Positions 52,836-61,884 of a DNA stretch of 64,000 nt are shown piece after piece. A model generated the notes under the pieces. That model saw only the letters and a list, made by a program, of their open reading frames with translations. It had not been told where the DNA came from and ran no database searches. The DNA lies in NCBI GenBank assembly GCA_963791225.1, contig CAWBRV010000008.1:558001-622000 (forward strand), written 5' to 3'. Both the position numbers and the translations under genes were made by a program. How positions within the stretch are numbered: the first letter of the stretch is position 1; each line of letters opens with the position of its first letter. The DNA is from PALSA-612 sp963791225. Its GTDB lineage: Bacteria > Actinomycetota > Thermoleophilia > Gaiellales > Gaiellaceae.

Positions 52836-53629
52836 CTCGGTCGATAGCGGGAGCAGGCAACGCCGCCGTGGACTATGAGTCGCTGTTCCGGCTCGACGGC
52901 AAGGCGGCATTGATCGCCGGCGGCTACGGAGGGATCGGCCAGACGCTGAGCGCGATGTTTGCCGCGGCGGGCGCCAGTGTGGCCGTGGCGGGTCGCTCGC
53001 GCGAGAAGGCCGAGGCGGTGGCCGTCCAGCACAACGGCGCGATTGGCGTGGAGCTCGACGTCGTCGACAGGGGCAGTGTCACCCGCGCCGTTGACACGAC
53101 CCTGGAGCGGTTCGGCAGCCTCGACGTCGTCGTCAACTGCGCCAGCCTGCTGGTGGAGGAGCGGGCGCAGACGTTTCCGGAGGACGACTGGCGCCGGATC
53201 GTCGACGTCAACCTGACTGGGGCGTTTCTACTCTCCCAGGTCGCCGTGAAGCCGATGTTCGAGAGCGGGAGGGGCGGCCGTATCATCCACTTCTCGTCGA
53301 CGCGGAGCGTTGCGGGCGGCCGCCGCGGTTTCGCCGCTTACAGCGCCAGCAAAGGCGGCCTCAACTCGCTGGTTAAACAACTCGCCACCGAGTGGGCTCC
53401 GACGGTGACGGTGAACGCGATCGCTCCGGGGTTCGTCGCCACCGAGTTCGTCGAGGCGGCCGCGTCCGACGAATCGTTCCGGAACATGCTGCTCAACCGG
53501 ATTCCGCTGGCGCGGTTCGGCGAGCCTGTCGAGATCGCGGCCGTGGCGCTCTTCCTTGCCGCGCCGGCTGCGAGCTTCATCACTGGCCAGGTCGTTTTCG
53601 TGGACGGCGGGGTGACGGCGAGCTCGTGA
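52832..53629 (+). CDS. Short-chain dehydrogenase/reductase
   Basis: 265 residues, ATGA overlap. GKAALIAGGYGGIGQTLSAMFAAAGASVAVAGRS (TGxxxGxG variant GGYGGIG), DVVVNCAS, catalytic Ser in IIHFSSTRSVAGG, Tyr/Lys in YSASKGGLNSLVKQLATEWAP, then IAPGFVATEF and the C-terminal FITGQVVFVDGG. Complete classical SDR catalytic set. In this neighbourhood a ketoreductase role is plausible, but the substrate is open. Confidence 0.88.
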   Translation: MTRSIAGAGNAAVDYESLFRLDGKAALIAGGYGGIGQTLSAMFAAAGASVAVAGRSREKAEAVAVQHNGAIGVELDVVDRGSVTRAVDTTLERFGSLDVVVNCASLLVEERAQTFPEDDWRRIVDVNLTGAFLLSQVAVKPMFESGRGGRIIHFSSTRSVAGGRRGFAAYSASKGGLNSLVKQLATEWAPTVTVNAIAPGFVATEFVEAAASDESFRNMLLNRIPLARFGEPVEIAAVALFLAAPAASFITGQVVFVDGGVTASS

Positions 53630-53648
53630 CTCCAGGGGAGGGGTGAAG

Positions 53649-54611
53649 ATGAGCAAGGAACGGATCGGGTTCATCGGGCTCGGCAACATGGGCGGCGGCA
53701 TGGCATCCCGCCTCGCCGAGTCGGGATTCGAGGTGACGGTCTATAACCGCACGCGTGCGAAGAGCGAGGAGGTGGGCCGGCTCGGGGCACGGGTCGCGGA
53801 CTCGCCCGCGGAGGCCGCCGTCGATGCCGACGTGCTGATGCTCAGTCTCGCCGACCAGCACGTCGTCGAGGCCGTGCTCTCCGGCAAGGACGGCGCACTC
53901 GAGCGGCTTCGGCCGGGGTCGCTGATCGTCGACATGAGCACCGTGCCGCCCGACTTTGCGCGTACACTCGCCGGGAAGGCGCGCGATGCTGGCTACCGAA
54001 CGCTCGATGCCTGCGTCCTCGGCGCGCCGCACCATGCCCGGACCGGCGAGCTCCGCGTGATGGTTGGCGGCGCGGAGAGCGACTTCCACGGAATCGAGCA
54101 GATCCTCTCGACGATCGGGAAGGAGTTCACCTACCTCGGCGGCCACGGCATGGGCGCGACGATGAAGCTCGTCCTCAACATGCTGATGGGGGTGCAGATG
54201 CCCGCGCTGGCCGAGGCCGTCGTCTTCGGCGAGCAGGCAGGCCTGCCGCGGGACAAGATCCTGCAGATGATCGCCGGCAGCGGCTACAGCTCGCCGGTCA
54301 TGAACTTTCGCTGCCCGATGATGGAGAAGCGCGAGTTCAGCAAGGCGATGTTCCGGTTGTCACTGATGCAGAAGGACATGAAACTCCTGCTCGAGGAGGC
54401 GCTCGAGCTGGAGGTGCCGATGCCGGTCTCGGAGGCGGCGTACGCGATGCTGACGGCAGCGAAGCAGCAGGGGCTCGGCGAGCTCGACGTCGCGGCGATG
54501 GTCGCCTTTCAGGAGCGACTCGCCGGAATGGACAAGTACCCGTGGCCCGAAGCGCCGCCGCCCGGCGGGCGTCCGCAGCCGGACCCGGCCGCGTCCTCGC
54601 CCGCTCGATGA
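53649..54611 (+). CDS. 3-hydroxyisobutyrate dehydrogenase/6PGDH-family oxidoreductase
   Basis: 320 residues from ATG 53649, favoured by GGGAGGGG just upstream (GTG 53643 is possible). IGFIGLGNMGGGMASRLAESGFEVTVYNRT is the NAD-binding loop; LIVDMSTVPPD is the substrate Ser region; GHGMGATMKLVLNMLMG holds the catalytic Lys and Asn. It belongs to the beta-hydroxyacid dehydrogenase superfamily. Its C-terminus is Pro-rich and runs into the amidohydrolase start (ATGA overlap). Substrate unknown. Confidence 0.85.
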   Translation: MSKERIGFIGLGNMGGGMASRLAESGFEVTVYNRTRAKSEEVGRLGARVADSPAEAAVDADVLMLSLADQHVVEAVLSGKDGALERLRPGSLIVDMSTVPPDFARTLAGKARDAGYRTLDACVLGAPHHARTGELRVMVGGAESDFHGIEQILSTIGKEFTYLGGHGMGATMKLVLNMLMGVQMPALAEAVVFGEQAGLPRDKILQMIAGSGYSSPVMNFRCPMMEKREFSKAMFRLSLMQKDMKLLLEEALELEVPMPVSEAAYAMLTAAKQQGLGELDVAAMVAFQERLAGMDKYPWPEAPPPGGRPQPDPAASSPAR

Positions 54612-55561
54612 TCGTCGACGTCCACGGCCACATCACGCCTCCCGAGTTGCTCGAGCGGTTCCCGATGCCCCGTGCGCTCGGCGACATTCCAGGGATGATC
54701 GAACAAAAGGAGCGCGCAGGTATCGAGCTCTCGATCGTCGGCAGCCCGGTCGGCGTCGGGACGATGATGCCCGTGCCGGGGCTCGACAACTTCGCGCAGG
54801 CTGCGGACTCGCTCAAGCGCTTCCACGACTGGCTCGCCGAGACGGTGTCGAAGCACCCGACGCGCCTGCGGGCGTACGCCTGGACGAACCCGTTCGGAGA
54901 CGACGCGCTGCTCGAGCAGACCGCAGCGACCGTACGGCAGGACGGGTTCGTCGGGCTGATCGTCAACTCGAGCGTGCGCGGCGAGTTCCTAGATTCGCCG
55001 CGCGCCGACAGCTTCTTCGCGATGGCGGCCGAGCTCGACGTGCCGATCCTGCTTCACCCGCCGGCCGAGCCCATCGGCGGCGAAAGCCTCCGCGACTTCC
55101 GGCTCGTGGAGCAGGTGGCCCGGGTCTGTGACATGACCATCTCCCTCGCCGTGCTCGCGTTCGGGAACCGACTCGAGCAGTACCCGGGGCTCAGGTTCAT
55201 CGGCGCAATGGCAGGCGGTGCGATCGCGCTGCTTCCGGCCAGGCTCGACGGAGCCAGGAACGCGGCGGGACCGCCCGGGCCGCGACCGGCGCCGGAGGCC
55301 GCCGCGGATCCGAGTGGCGCCGTCCGCAGCTTCTATGTCGACACGGCGACGCTGAGCCCCGAGAACCTTGAGGCGAACCTGCGCGTGCTCGGCCCGGAGC
55401 GCCTGCTCTTCGGCAGCGACTCCCCGCCAGCCCAGTACCCGTTGGAGGCGTCGATCGCGCTCGTCGAGCGGCTTGTTCCGTCGGAGGAGGATCGGCGGCG
55501 CATCTTCTCCGACAACGCAAGGGCCTTGTTCGATCTGGACGGAGGTGGGACGAATGGCTAG
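54608..55561 (+). CDS. Amidohydrolase family 2 (ACMSD-like decarboxylase type)
   Basis: 317 residues, ATGA overlap. Metal-site motifs: IVDVHGHITP (HxH), PILLHPPAEP (His), RLLFGSDSPPAQYPLEASIALVERL (Asp). The spacing matches the PF04909 group, which includes ACMSD, gamma-resorcylate and 5-carboxyvanillate decarboxylases. Such an enzyme could decarboxylate an aromatic acid or hydrolyse a ring amide. The end overlaps the ABM gene by 8 nt. Confidence 0.82.
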   Translation: MIVDVHGHITPPELLERFPMPRALGDIPGMIEQKERAGIELSIVGSPVGVGTMMPVPGLDNFAQAADSLKRFHDWLAETVSKHPTRLRAYAWTNPFGDDALLEQTAATVRQDGFVGLIVNSSVRGEFLDSPRADSFFAMAAELDVPILLHPPAEPIGGESLRDFRLVEQVARVCDMTISLAVLAFGNRLEQYPGLRFIGAMAGGAIALLPARLDGARNAAGPPGPRPAPEAAADPSGAVRSFYVDTATLSPENLEANLRVLGPERLLFGSDSPPAQYPLEASIALVERLVPSEEDRRRIFSDNARALFDLDGGGTNG

Positions 55562-55889
55562 CGACGGGACAACAAAGGGCCGAGTCGTGTTCATTCTCGA
55601 TCTGAAGCAGGGGATGGATGACCGGTTCCTCGAGGCCTACGAGGGGATCCGCTACGAGGTGGCGCAGGGTGTCAAGGGACACATCGTCGATCAGGTCTGT
55701 CGCTCGACCGAGGATCCAGACAAGTGGCTGATCACGAGCGAGTGGGAATCGATCGACGATTTCCTCACGTGGGAGTCGACGGAGGAGCACCGCGAGCTCG
55801 CCCGACCGCTGCGCGAGTGCATCGACAAGGCGACCTCGCTCAAGTTCGTGGTGGTGGAAGAGACCCGCGCCCGCGCCGGAGCACGCTAG
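55554..55889 (+). CDS. Antibiotic biosynthesis monooxygenase (ABM)-fold protein
   Basis: 111 residues. GRVVFILDLKQGMDDRFLEAYEGIRYEVAQGVKGHIVDQVCRS, PDKWLITSEWESIDDFLTWESTEEHRELARPL is a typical dimeric alpha/beta-barrel ABM chain (one FxxW/E-W motif). Such proteins oxidise anthrones and other aromatics without cofactors (ActVA-Orf6, TcmH) or act as heme-degrading enzymes. Coupled to the amidohydrolase by 8-nt overlap; convergent with the DUF1772 gene (4-nt overlap). Confidence 0.82.
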   Translation: MASDGTTKGRVVFILDLKQGMDDRFLEAYEGIRYEVAQGVKGHIVDQVCRSTEDPDKWLITSEWESIDDFLTWESTEEHRELARPLRECIDKATSLKFVVVEETRARAGAR

Positions 55890-56410
55890 CGCAGCAGGAC
55901 TGCGAGCAGGTAGCAGACGAAGGCCTCGATCGCGCCGGCCACGCGGCCGCTGTGCAAAATCGACCACCTCCGAATGAAACGTGGGTAGTCCTCCGGCTCC
56001 GTACCGGTCGTGTGCCAGGCAATCAGCTCGTCACTCGCCGGAACGACCCAGAACCGCGACAGAATGGCCTGGGCCGCGGCTCCTAGGAGGCCTGCCAGCA
56101 CGAGCACGGTCGAGGCGCTCCAGCCGTCAGTGTCCCAAGTCGCGATCGCGACCGCGGTCGCCGCTGCGACGATCGTGGAGAGCTGCATCCAGCGGTGAGT
56201 TGGCGGGTGGAAGAGTGAGTGGAGCCGCGAGGCCTCGAGCGCGGTCATCTGCCGGAGGGCGGCGGCATACGACACAAGCACGATCAGCAATCCGCCGGCC
56301 GCAAGCCCCCCAGTGAAAACGTTGATGAAGCGCAAGGCAACCACGACCCGGAAGGTGCGCGCGAGTCTACTCCATGGGCCGGGATTTGCAAGAGTGTCGA
56401 AGTGAGCCAC
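55886..56410 (-). CDS. DUF1772 (anthrone-oxygenase-like) membrane protein
   Basis: 174 residues if started at GTG 56410; GTG 56344 (152 residues, starting VALRFINVFTGGLAAGG) removes the overlap with the divergent kinase gene and has a TAGACT box 19 nt upstream, so it may be the true start. Four hydrophobic segments. SRFWVVPASDELIAWHTTGTEP... RFIRRWSILHSGRVAGAIEAF carries the W-x(2)-(L)H-x(2)-R pattern of DUF1772, the family that includes fungal anthrone oxidase HypC. Between an ABM gene and a TcmI-like gene, an aromatic oxidation role is plausible. Confidence 0.65.
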   Translation of the reverse strand: MAHFDTLANPGPWSRLARTFRVVVALRFINVFTGGLAAGGLLIVLVSYAAALRQMTALEASRLHSLFHPPTHRWMQLSTIVAAATAVAIATWDTDGWSASTVLVLAGLLGAAAQAILSRFWVVPASDELIAWHTTGTEPEDYPRFIRRWSILHSGRVAGAIEAFVCYLLAVLLR

Positions 56411-57055
56411 TCGAAGCCCGCTTCTCCTGTCGTCTGCCTCTCACGGCAGATAGGTGCCCACGGGGAGACAGTCGGGAGGATCGTCGCAGGCGAGCTCGGG
56501 TTCCGCTACGTCGACGAGGAGATCGTCGAGCGCGCGGCGCAAAGAGTGGACGTGCCAGTCGATCTCGTCGCGGACGTCGAGGCGCGGAAGTCGCTGCTGC
56601 GGCGCATACTCCCGCAGATCGGCGCAGACGTCGCAACCGTGTCGATGATGAGCGGCATGACCCCTCCTACCGACCCCACCGGGAGCGACGACTACCGCGA
56701 CCTGATCCAGCAGGCGATCAACGAGGTCGCCGAGGAAGGCGGCGTCGTGATCGTGGCGCACGCGGCGTCACTGGCGCTCGCCGGTCGCCCGGGTCTCCTG
56801 AGGGTGCTCGTCATCTCGCCTACGGAGGCTCGTGCCCACCGCCTCGAGGAGGAGCTCGGCCTGACGCTCGAGGCGGCGAGGAAGATGGTCGAGCGGTCGG
56901 ACCGTGACCGGGCGGATTACTTCAAACGGTTCTATCGGACGGACGAGCTGCCCACGCACTACGACCTCGTCGTCAACACCGGGAGCCTCTCGCCCGAGCA
57001 GGCGGCGAAGCTGGTGCTCGCCGCGTGCGCAACTCCTGCCCCGGAGAACTCCTAG
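56402..57055 (+). CDS. Cytidylate kinase-like family protein
   Basis: 217 residues from GTG 56402, where the conserved part starts. PVVCLSRQIGAHGETVGRIVAGELGFRYVDEEIVE is the P-loop variant of the cytidylate-kinase-like family (S-R-Q-x-G-A-x-G), with GVVIVAHAASLALAGRPGLLRVLV, RAHRLEEELGLTLEAARKMVERSDRDRADYFKRFY (LID/Arg region) and HYDLVVNTGSLS. Members of this family (PF13189) are nucleotide-kinase-like with unproven substrate. Its start overlaps the longer form of the divergent DUF1772 gene by 9 nt. Confidence 0.8.
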   Translation: MSHSKPASPVVCLSRQIGAHGETVGRIVAGELGFRYVDEEIVERAAQRVDVPVDLVADVEARKSLLRRILPQIGADVATVSMMSGMTPPTDPTGSDDYRDLIQQAINEVAEEGGVVIVAHAASLALAGRPGLLRVLVISPTEARAHRLEEELGLTLEAARKMVERSDRDRADYFKRFYRTDELPTHYDLVVNTGSLSPEQAAKLVLAACATPAPENS

Positions 57056-57076
57056 ACGAGTCACCCCGGAAGCACC

Positions 57077-57082
57077 TATGCT
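57077..57082 (+). promoter_or_regulatory. Possible -10 box (TATGCT)
   Basis: TATGCT with 9 nt to ATG 57092, in the 36-nt gap after the kinase gene. Confidence 0.4.
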
Positions 57083-57091
57083 GCCGGAGCT

Positions 57092-57436
57092 ATGGGGAAG
57101 CGGGGCGTCAAGCGCGGCGTCATCGTCGCGAGGATCAAGCCGGGCGCCGAGGAGAAGGTCGCTGAGATCTTCGCGCAGTCCGACGGGACGGAGCTCCCGG
57201 CGCTGGCCGGCGTCGAGCACCGGAGCCTCTTTATCCTCGACGACATCTACGTCCACTACGTCGAGACCGGCGAGGACTTCGAGGCCGCAGTCGACCAAAT
57301 CCGTGCGCACCCGCTCTTCCAGGACATCAGCGCCCGGCTCGACGAGTACATCACTCCCTATAATCCGGAGACGTGGCGATCGCCGAAGGACGCCACCGCG
57401 CGCGAGTTCTACAGCTGGGACGCACCCGACAACTGA
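57092..57436 (+). CDS. TcmI-family polyketide cyclase-like protein
   Basis: 114 residues. RGVIVARIKPGAEEKVAEIFAQSDGTELPALAGVEHRSLFILDDIYVHYVETGEDFEAAVDQIRAHPLF matches the TcmI (ferredoxin-like, dimeric alpha/beta barrel) cyclase pattern seen in aromatic polyketide clusters (whiE ORFVII). DISARLDEYITPYNPETWRSPKDATAREFYSW is its characteristic C-terminal end. It would close a later ring of a polyketide. Its stop shares one base with the TPR gene. Confidence 0.8.
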   Translation: MGKRGVKRGVIVARIKPGAEEKVAEIFAQSDGTELPALAGVEHRSLFILDDIYVHYVETGEDFEAAVDQIRAHPLFQDISARLDEYITPYNPETWRSPKDATAREFYSWDAPDN

Positions 57437-58308
57437 TGGCGAGCGAGCGGGCAGTCGACGAGGCGCGTGCGAGCTTCGAGGCAGGAGATTTCCGCGTTGC
57501 TCGGGAAAGGGCCGTGGCAGCCCTTGCGGATCGACCGGACGATCCGGTCCTGCTCAGGCTCGCGGGTCTCTCGGGGCTCGAGCTCGAGGACCCGGACGCA
57601 GTTGGCTATCTGCGGGAGGTGACCGTTGTGGCTCCGGACGACCCCGATGCCTGGCGGGAGCTCGGAGGCGCACTGATGCTCTCGGGTCGTCTCCAGGAGG
57701 CCGGCGTGGCGTTTCGACGGGCGACGGATCTCAGACCGAGCGATACGCGCGTGCTCGTCGATCTCGGGCACATCGCCCTCGGCACCGGGGAGGTCGAAGA
57801 GGCCCTTCCCTACTTTGAGCAGGCCAGGGTCCACGAGCCTGGCAACACGGAGGCACTGCCCGCGCTCGTCGAGGTCTACCGGCGCGCCGGGCGGCTCGAG
57901 GACGGCCTCGCCGCTGCGAAGGAACTGAGCGACGCCCGCCCCGACAACGTCCTCGCCGCACTCGACGTGGTCGACCTCGCGCTCGACCTCGATCGGCTGG
58001 ACGACGCAGAGGTTGCCTGCCGCCGTGCGCGCGCAGCCGACGACGATCTCGAGCACGAGGTGTATCTCCTGCACGCGCTCGTCGAGATCGAGGCTCGCCG
58101 GCAGCAGTGGCGGCGTGCGCTCGACCTCGCGGTGGACGCGACTCGTGTCGATCGTCTCGGCCGAACCACCGACGTCCTTGCGTTCGTCGTCGCCCAGGTC
58201 TTCGGCGAGACGGATCGACCGGTCTCCGAACCGGCGGAGTTCGAGCAGGCGCTTGCCTCGTCCCGTGCCGAGCATCGGCAACTCCACCTGGAGGACGTTG
58301 GCATCTGA
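57436..58308 (+). CDS. Tetratricopeptide repeat protein
   Basis: 290 residues with about six TPR-like 34-residue units (e.g. AVDEARASFEAGDFRVARERAVAALADRPDD, PDAWRELGGALMLSGRLQEAGVAFRRATDLRPSD, DTRVLVDLGHIALGTGEVEEALPYFEQARVHEPGN). No signal peptide or TM, so cytoplasmic. It is a protein-interaction scaffold; position between the cyclase-like gene and accD suggests a structural or regulatory role in the same complex. The accD TTG start lies inside its last 11 nt. Confidence 0.85.
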   Translation: MASERAVDEARASFEAGDFRVARERAVAALADRPDDPVLLRLAGLSGLELEDPDAVGYLREVTVVAPDDPDAWRELGGALMLSGRLQEAGVAFRRATDLRPSDTRVLVDLGHIALGTGEVEEALPYFEQARVHEPGNTEALPALVEVYRRAGRLEDGLAAAKELSDARPDNVLAALDVVDLALDLDRLDDAEVACRRARAADDDLEHEVYLLHALVEIEARRQQWRRALDLAVDATRVDRLGRTTDVLAFVVAQVFGETDRPVSEPAEFEQALASSRAEHRQLHLEDVGI

Positions 58309-59140
58309 AGCCGTAGCCGCGCCGAAAACCGGCGGCGAGGTGCAGTGGACGAAGTGTCCGAACTGCGACGCGTTCGTGTACCACAAGCGGCTCAAGCGCA
58401 ACCTCGGCGTCTGTCCGGAGTGCAACCACCACTTCCGCCTGCCGGTCGGCACCCGACTCGATCTGCTGATCGACGAAGGCAGCTTCGAGGACCTGAGCGG
58501 CGATCTCGAGCCGCTCGACGTGCTTTCCTTCGCCGACTCGAAGCCGTACGCGGAGCGGATCGCCGAAGCCCAGAGAAAGACCGGCAAGCGGGAAGGCGTC
58601 GTCTTCGGTACCGGAGTCGCCGGCGGCAAGCCCCTCGTCGTCGCCGCGATGAACTTCGCTTTCATCGGCGGCTCGATGGGCTCCGCGGTCGGTGAGGCGA
58701 TCACGCGCGCGGCGGAACTCGCGCTCGAACGCCGAGTCCCTCTCCTGATCGTGTGCACGTCGGGCGGTGCGCGCATGCAGGAGGGTTGCGTCTCGCTGAT
58801 GCAGATGGCGAAGACGAGCCAGGCCGTGGCGCGGCTGCACGAGGAGGGCGTGCTCGTCATCTGCCTGTTGACCGACCCGACCTACGGCGGCGTCAGCGCA
58901 TCGTTCGCCACGCTCGGCGACGTCCTCATCGCCGAGCCGAGAAGCTACATCGGCTTCGCGGGTCCGAAGGTGATCGAGCAGACGATCCGGCAGCAGCTTC
59001 CGGAGGGGTTCCAGACGGCCGAGTTTCTGCTCGAGCACGGCATGCTCGATCTGATCGAGCCGCGGGAGAACATCCAGCCCACGTTGCGCAAGCTGCTCGA
59101 GCTGCACGCGCCGAGTCGGCGATCTCCCCGAGTCAGACGG
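58298..59140 (+). pseudogene. accD: Acetyl-CoA carboxylase carboxyltransferase beta part (AccD), frameshifted into accA
   Basis: TTG start 58298 with GGAGG 5 nt upstream. QWTKCPNCDAFVYHKRLKRN and GVCPECNHHFRL form the AccD zinc ribbon (four Cys). The carboxyltransferase core follows: FGTGVAGGKPLVVAAMNFAFIGGSMGSAVGEAI, LLIVCTSGGARMQEGCVSLMQMAKTS, SYIGFAGPKVIEQTIRQQLPEGFQ. It ends normally at LRKLLELHAPS, but at about 59115-59120 one extra base moves the frame; in the +1 frame the sequence runs VGDLPESDGRKLVTDPDAL straight into AccA without a stop. So accD and accA appear to be one fused gene. Confidence 0.85.
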
Positions 59141-60007
59141 GCGCAAGCTGGTGACGGATCCCGATGCGTTGCCTGCGCGGCCGGCGTGGGAGGTCGTTCA
59201 ACTCGCTCGCAACCTGGAGCGGCCGAACACGCTCGAGTACATCGGCTACATCTTCGACGACTTCAAAGAGCTGAACGGCGACCGGCTCTTCGACCAGGAC
59301 GGCGCCATCGTCGGCGGGGTCGGACGACTCGGGAATGTCGGCGTCGTCGTCCTCGGCCACCAGAAGGGCCACACAACGGGCGAGATGATGGAGCGGAACT
59401 TCGGGATGCCGAATCCCGAGGGGTATCGGAAGGGCATGCGCCTCATGCAACACGCGACCAAGTTCCGGATGCCGCTCGTGACCTTTGTCGACACGCCCGG
59501 CGCCTACCCCGGGCTGGGTGCCGAGGAACGGGGCCAGTCGATCGCCATCGCCGAGAGCATCATGATGATGTCACGGATCCCGGTGCCGATCGTCACGATC
59601 GTCACGGGAGAAGGGCGGCAGCGGCGGTGCGCTCGCTCTCGCGGTTGGCGACCGCGTTCTGATGATGGAGAACTCGTACTACTCGGTGATCAGCCCCGAG
59701 GGCTGCTCGACGATCCTGTTCAAGGACGCCACGCAGGCGCCGCGCGCTGCGGAGGCGCTTCGGCTGACTGGGCGCCGACCTGCTCCGCCTCGGGGTCATG
59801 GACGGCGTCGTGCCGGAGCCAGAGGGCGGGCGCACACGCGATCCGCCCGTCGCAGCGGCAAACATGAAGACCGCGATCGTCGACAGCCTCCGCGACCTGC
59901 TCGGCCTCGAGCGCGACGAACTGCTCGAGCGGCGCTACGCCCGTTTCCGCAAGTTCGGCACACCGGGCCTTCAACCCACACTTTCACCCGTGGAGGACAG
60001 TCCATGA
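59121..60007 (+). pseudogene. accA: Acetyl-CoA carboxylase carboxyltransferase alpha part (AccA), two apparent +1 frameshifts
   Basis: AccA sequence: ARPAWEVVQLARNLERPNTLEYI, DGAIVGGVGRLGNVGVVVLGHQKG, MPNPEGYRKGMRLM and TPGAYPGLGAEERGQSIAIAES (conserved oxyanion/CoA region). The frame breaks in GGG runs at about 59612 (GEGR becoming GEGGSGGALALAVGD after one base is removed) and at about 59770 (ALRLTG continuing ADLLRLGVMDGVV). The last frame ends RYARFRKFGTPGL... at TGA 60005-60007, overlapping the accB ATG. With accD it makes malonyl-CoA from acetyl-CoA and carboxybiotin. A GTG at 59151 could serve as a separate start if not fused. Confidence 0.85.
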
Positions 60008-60495
60008 CCGAACCCAAGCCCCCACGCGCCCGTCCTTCCGACATGGATCTCATCCGATCCGTCTGGGAGGAGGCGCGGGACCTGGTCAAGCGCCTCGAAG
60101 GATCGAGCGTCGAACGCTTCTCCGTCCAGGCCGGCGAGACGAAGATCGAGATCGAGCGCCGCGCGCGGATGGGCGCCTCAGGCACTGTCGCCCCGGACAT
60201 CGCCGCGGCTGTATGCGTCCGGAAGCCGACGGATCGGCCGCGGACGGCCGGCATCCCATCCTCGCTCCTCTCGTCGGGACGTTCTACCGCGCACCGGAGC
60301 CGGGCGCCAAGCCGTTCGTCGAGGAAGGCGACGTCGTCGACGAGGGGCAGTCGGTCGCCATCGTCGAGGCGATGAAGCTCATGAACCAGGTGGTCGCGGA
60401 TCAGGGCGGCCGGGTCGCCGAGATCCTCGTCAAGGACGGAGACTGGGTGGAGTTCGAGCAGGTGCTGATGTACCTCGAGCCGCATCGGAGACTAG
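60004..60495 (+). pseudogene. accB: Biotin carboxyl carrier protein (AccB), frame disturbed
   Basis: ATG overlaps the accA stop (ATGA). MTEPKPPRARPSDMDLIRSVWEE...ETKIEIERRA is the usual AccB N-terminal domain. At about 60205-60212 the frame changes by -1 (one base missing), giving HPILAPLVGTFYRAPEPGAKPF and the biotinylation motif AIVEAMKLMNQ (Lys of EAMKLM). A compensating extra base at about 60484 would restore the first frame and use the TAG at 60493, two bases before the accC GTG. Without it the protein would read through into AccC. Confidence 0.8.
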
Positions 60496-60497
60496 GC

Positions 60498-61875
60498 GTG
60501 TTCGAAAAGGTCCTGATCGCGAATCGGGGCGAGATCGCGCTCCGTGTCGCGCGGGCCTGTCGTGAGCTCGGAATCAGGTCCGTGGCCGTCCACTCGACAG
60601 CCGACGCCGACTCGGCCGCGGTTCGCTTCGCCGACGAGGCCGTGCAGATCGGGCCCCCTGCGTCGGGACGGAGCTACCTGCATATCCCGAGCATTATCGG
60701 CGCCGCTCGCAAATCGGGAGCCGATGCCATCCACCCGGGCTACGGCTTCCTCTCCGAGGATCCGTACTTCGCCGAGATCTGCTTCGACGAGGACATCACC
60801 TTCATCGGCCCACGCCCCGAGGTGATGGAGAAGGTCGGGCGACAAGGCGACTGCGCGCGACCTGATGCAGCAGGCCGGGCTGCCGCTGCTGCCGGGCACC
60901 GTCGATCCGGTGAACACCGTGGATGAGGCAATGGACATCGCCGACTCGATCGGCTACCCGGTGATCATCAAGGCCGTCGCCGGCGGGGGCGGACGCGGGA
61001 TGAGCGTGGTCTGGAACCGCGAGGAGCTTCCGAAGCTCTACCGGACGACCCGATCGACGGCGCAGGCCGTGTTCAAGGACTCCGCCGTCTACATCGAGAG
61101 GTACCTCGAAGCTCCGTACCACACCGAGGTCCAGCTGATCTGTGATGCCGCCGGCAACGGCGTCTACTTCGGCGAGCGTGACTGCTCGGTGCAGCGACGG
61201 CACCAGAAGCTGATCGAGGAGGCGCCGTCCACGCACCTGACACCCGAGGCGCGTCGGGACATCGGCGAGAGAGCCGTCGCGGGCGCGCTCTCGATCGGGT
61301 ACACGGGCGCCGGGACGATGGAGTTCCTGCTCGACCACGACGGCAACCTCGCATTCATGGAGATGAACGCCCGGATCCAGGTCGAGCACCCGGTGAGCGA
61401 GATGATCACGTCCTGCGACCTGATCCAGGAGCAGATCCGTGTGGCGGCCGGCGAAGCCCTCTCCGTGACGCAGGACGACGTCGTCTTCCGCGGCCACGCG
61501 ATCGAGTGCCGCATCAACGCCGAGGACCCCGACCACGACTTCGCCCCCACCGCCGGGCGGCTCGACACGTTCGTTCCTCCGGGCGGGCCGTGGACGCGCG
61601 TCGACTCCCACTGCTATCCAGGCTGGATGGTCAGCCCCTTCTACGACTCGCTGATCGCGAAGCTGATCGTCTGGGCTCCCGACCGGGAGCGCGCCATCAA
61701 CCGCATGCAGCGCGCGCTCGGCGAGTTCGAGATCACCGGTCGCGGCGTCAAGACGACGATCCCTTTCCACCAGCGGATCCTCGCCAACGAGCAGTTCCGA
61801 TCGGGGGACGTCACCACCGACTTCGTGGAGCAGTTCATGGCCGAGGAAGCGCAAGTCGCAGTCGCGACCGACTAA
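60498..61875 (+). pseudogene. accC: Acetyl-CoA carboxylase biotin carboxylase (AccC), one apparent +1 frameshift
   Basis: GTG start, FEKVLIANRGEIALRVARACRELGI. The preATP domain ends IHPGYGFLSEDPYFAEIC, then ITFIGPRPEVMEKVG breaks at a GGG run at about 60839; removing one base gives DKATARDLMQQAGLPLLPGT. The ATP-grasp core is intact: VIIKAVAGGGGRGM (Gly loop), YIERYLEAPYHTEVQ, ERDCSVQRRHQKLIEEAPS, FMEMNARIQVEHPVSEM (catalytic Glu/Asn/Arg). It ends about 459 residues after the start, the normal length. It carboxylates biotin on AccB. Confidence 0.88.
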
Positions 61876-61884
61876 GGAGAAGCG

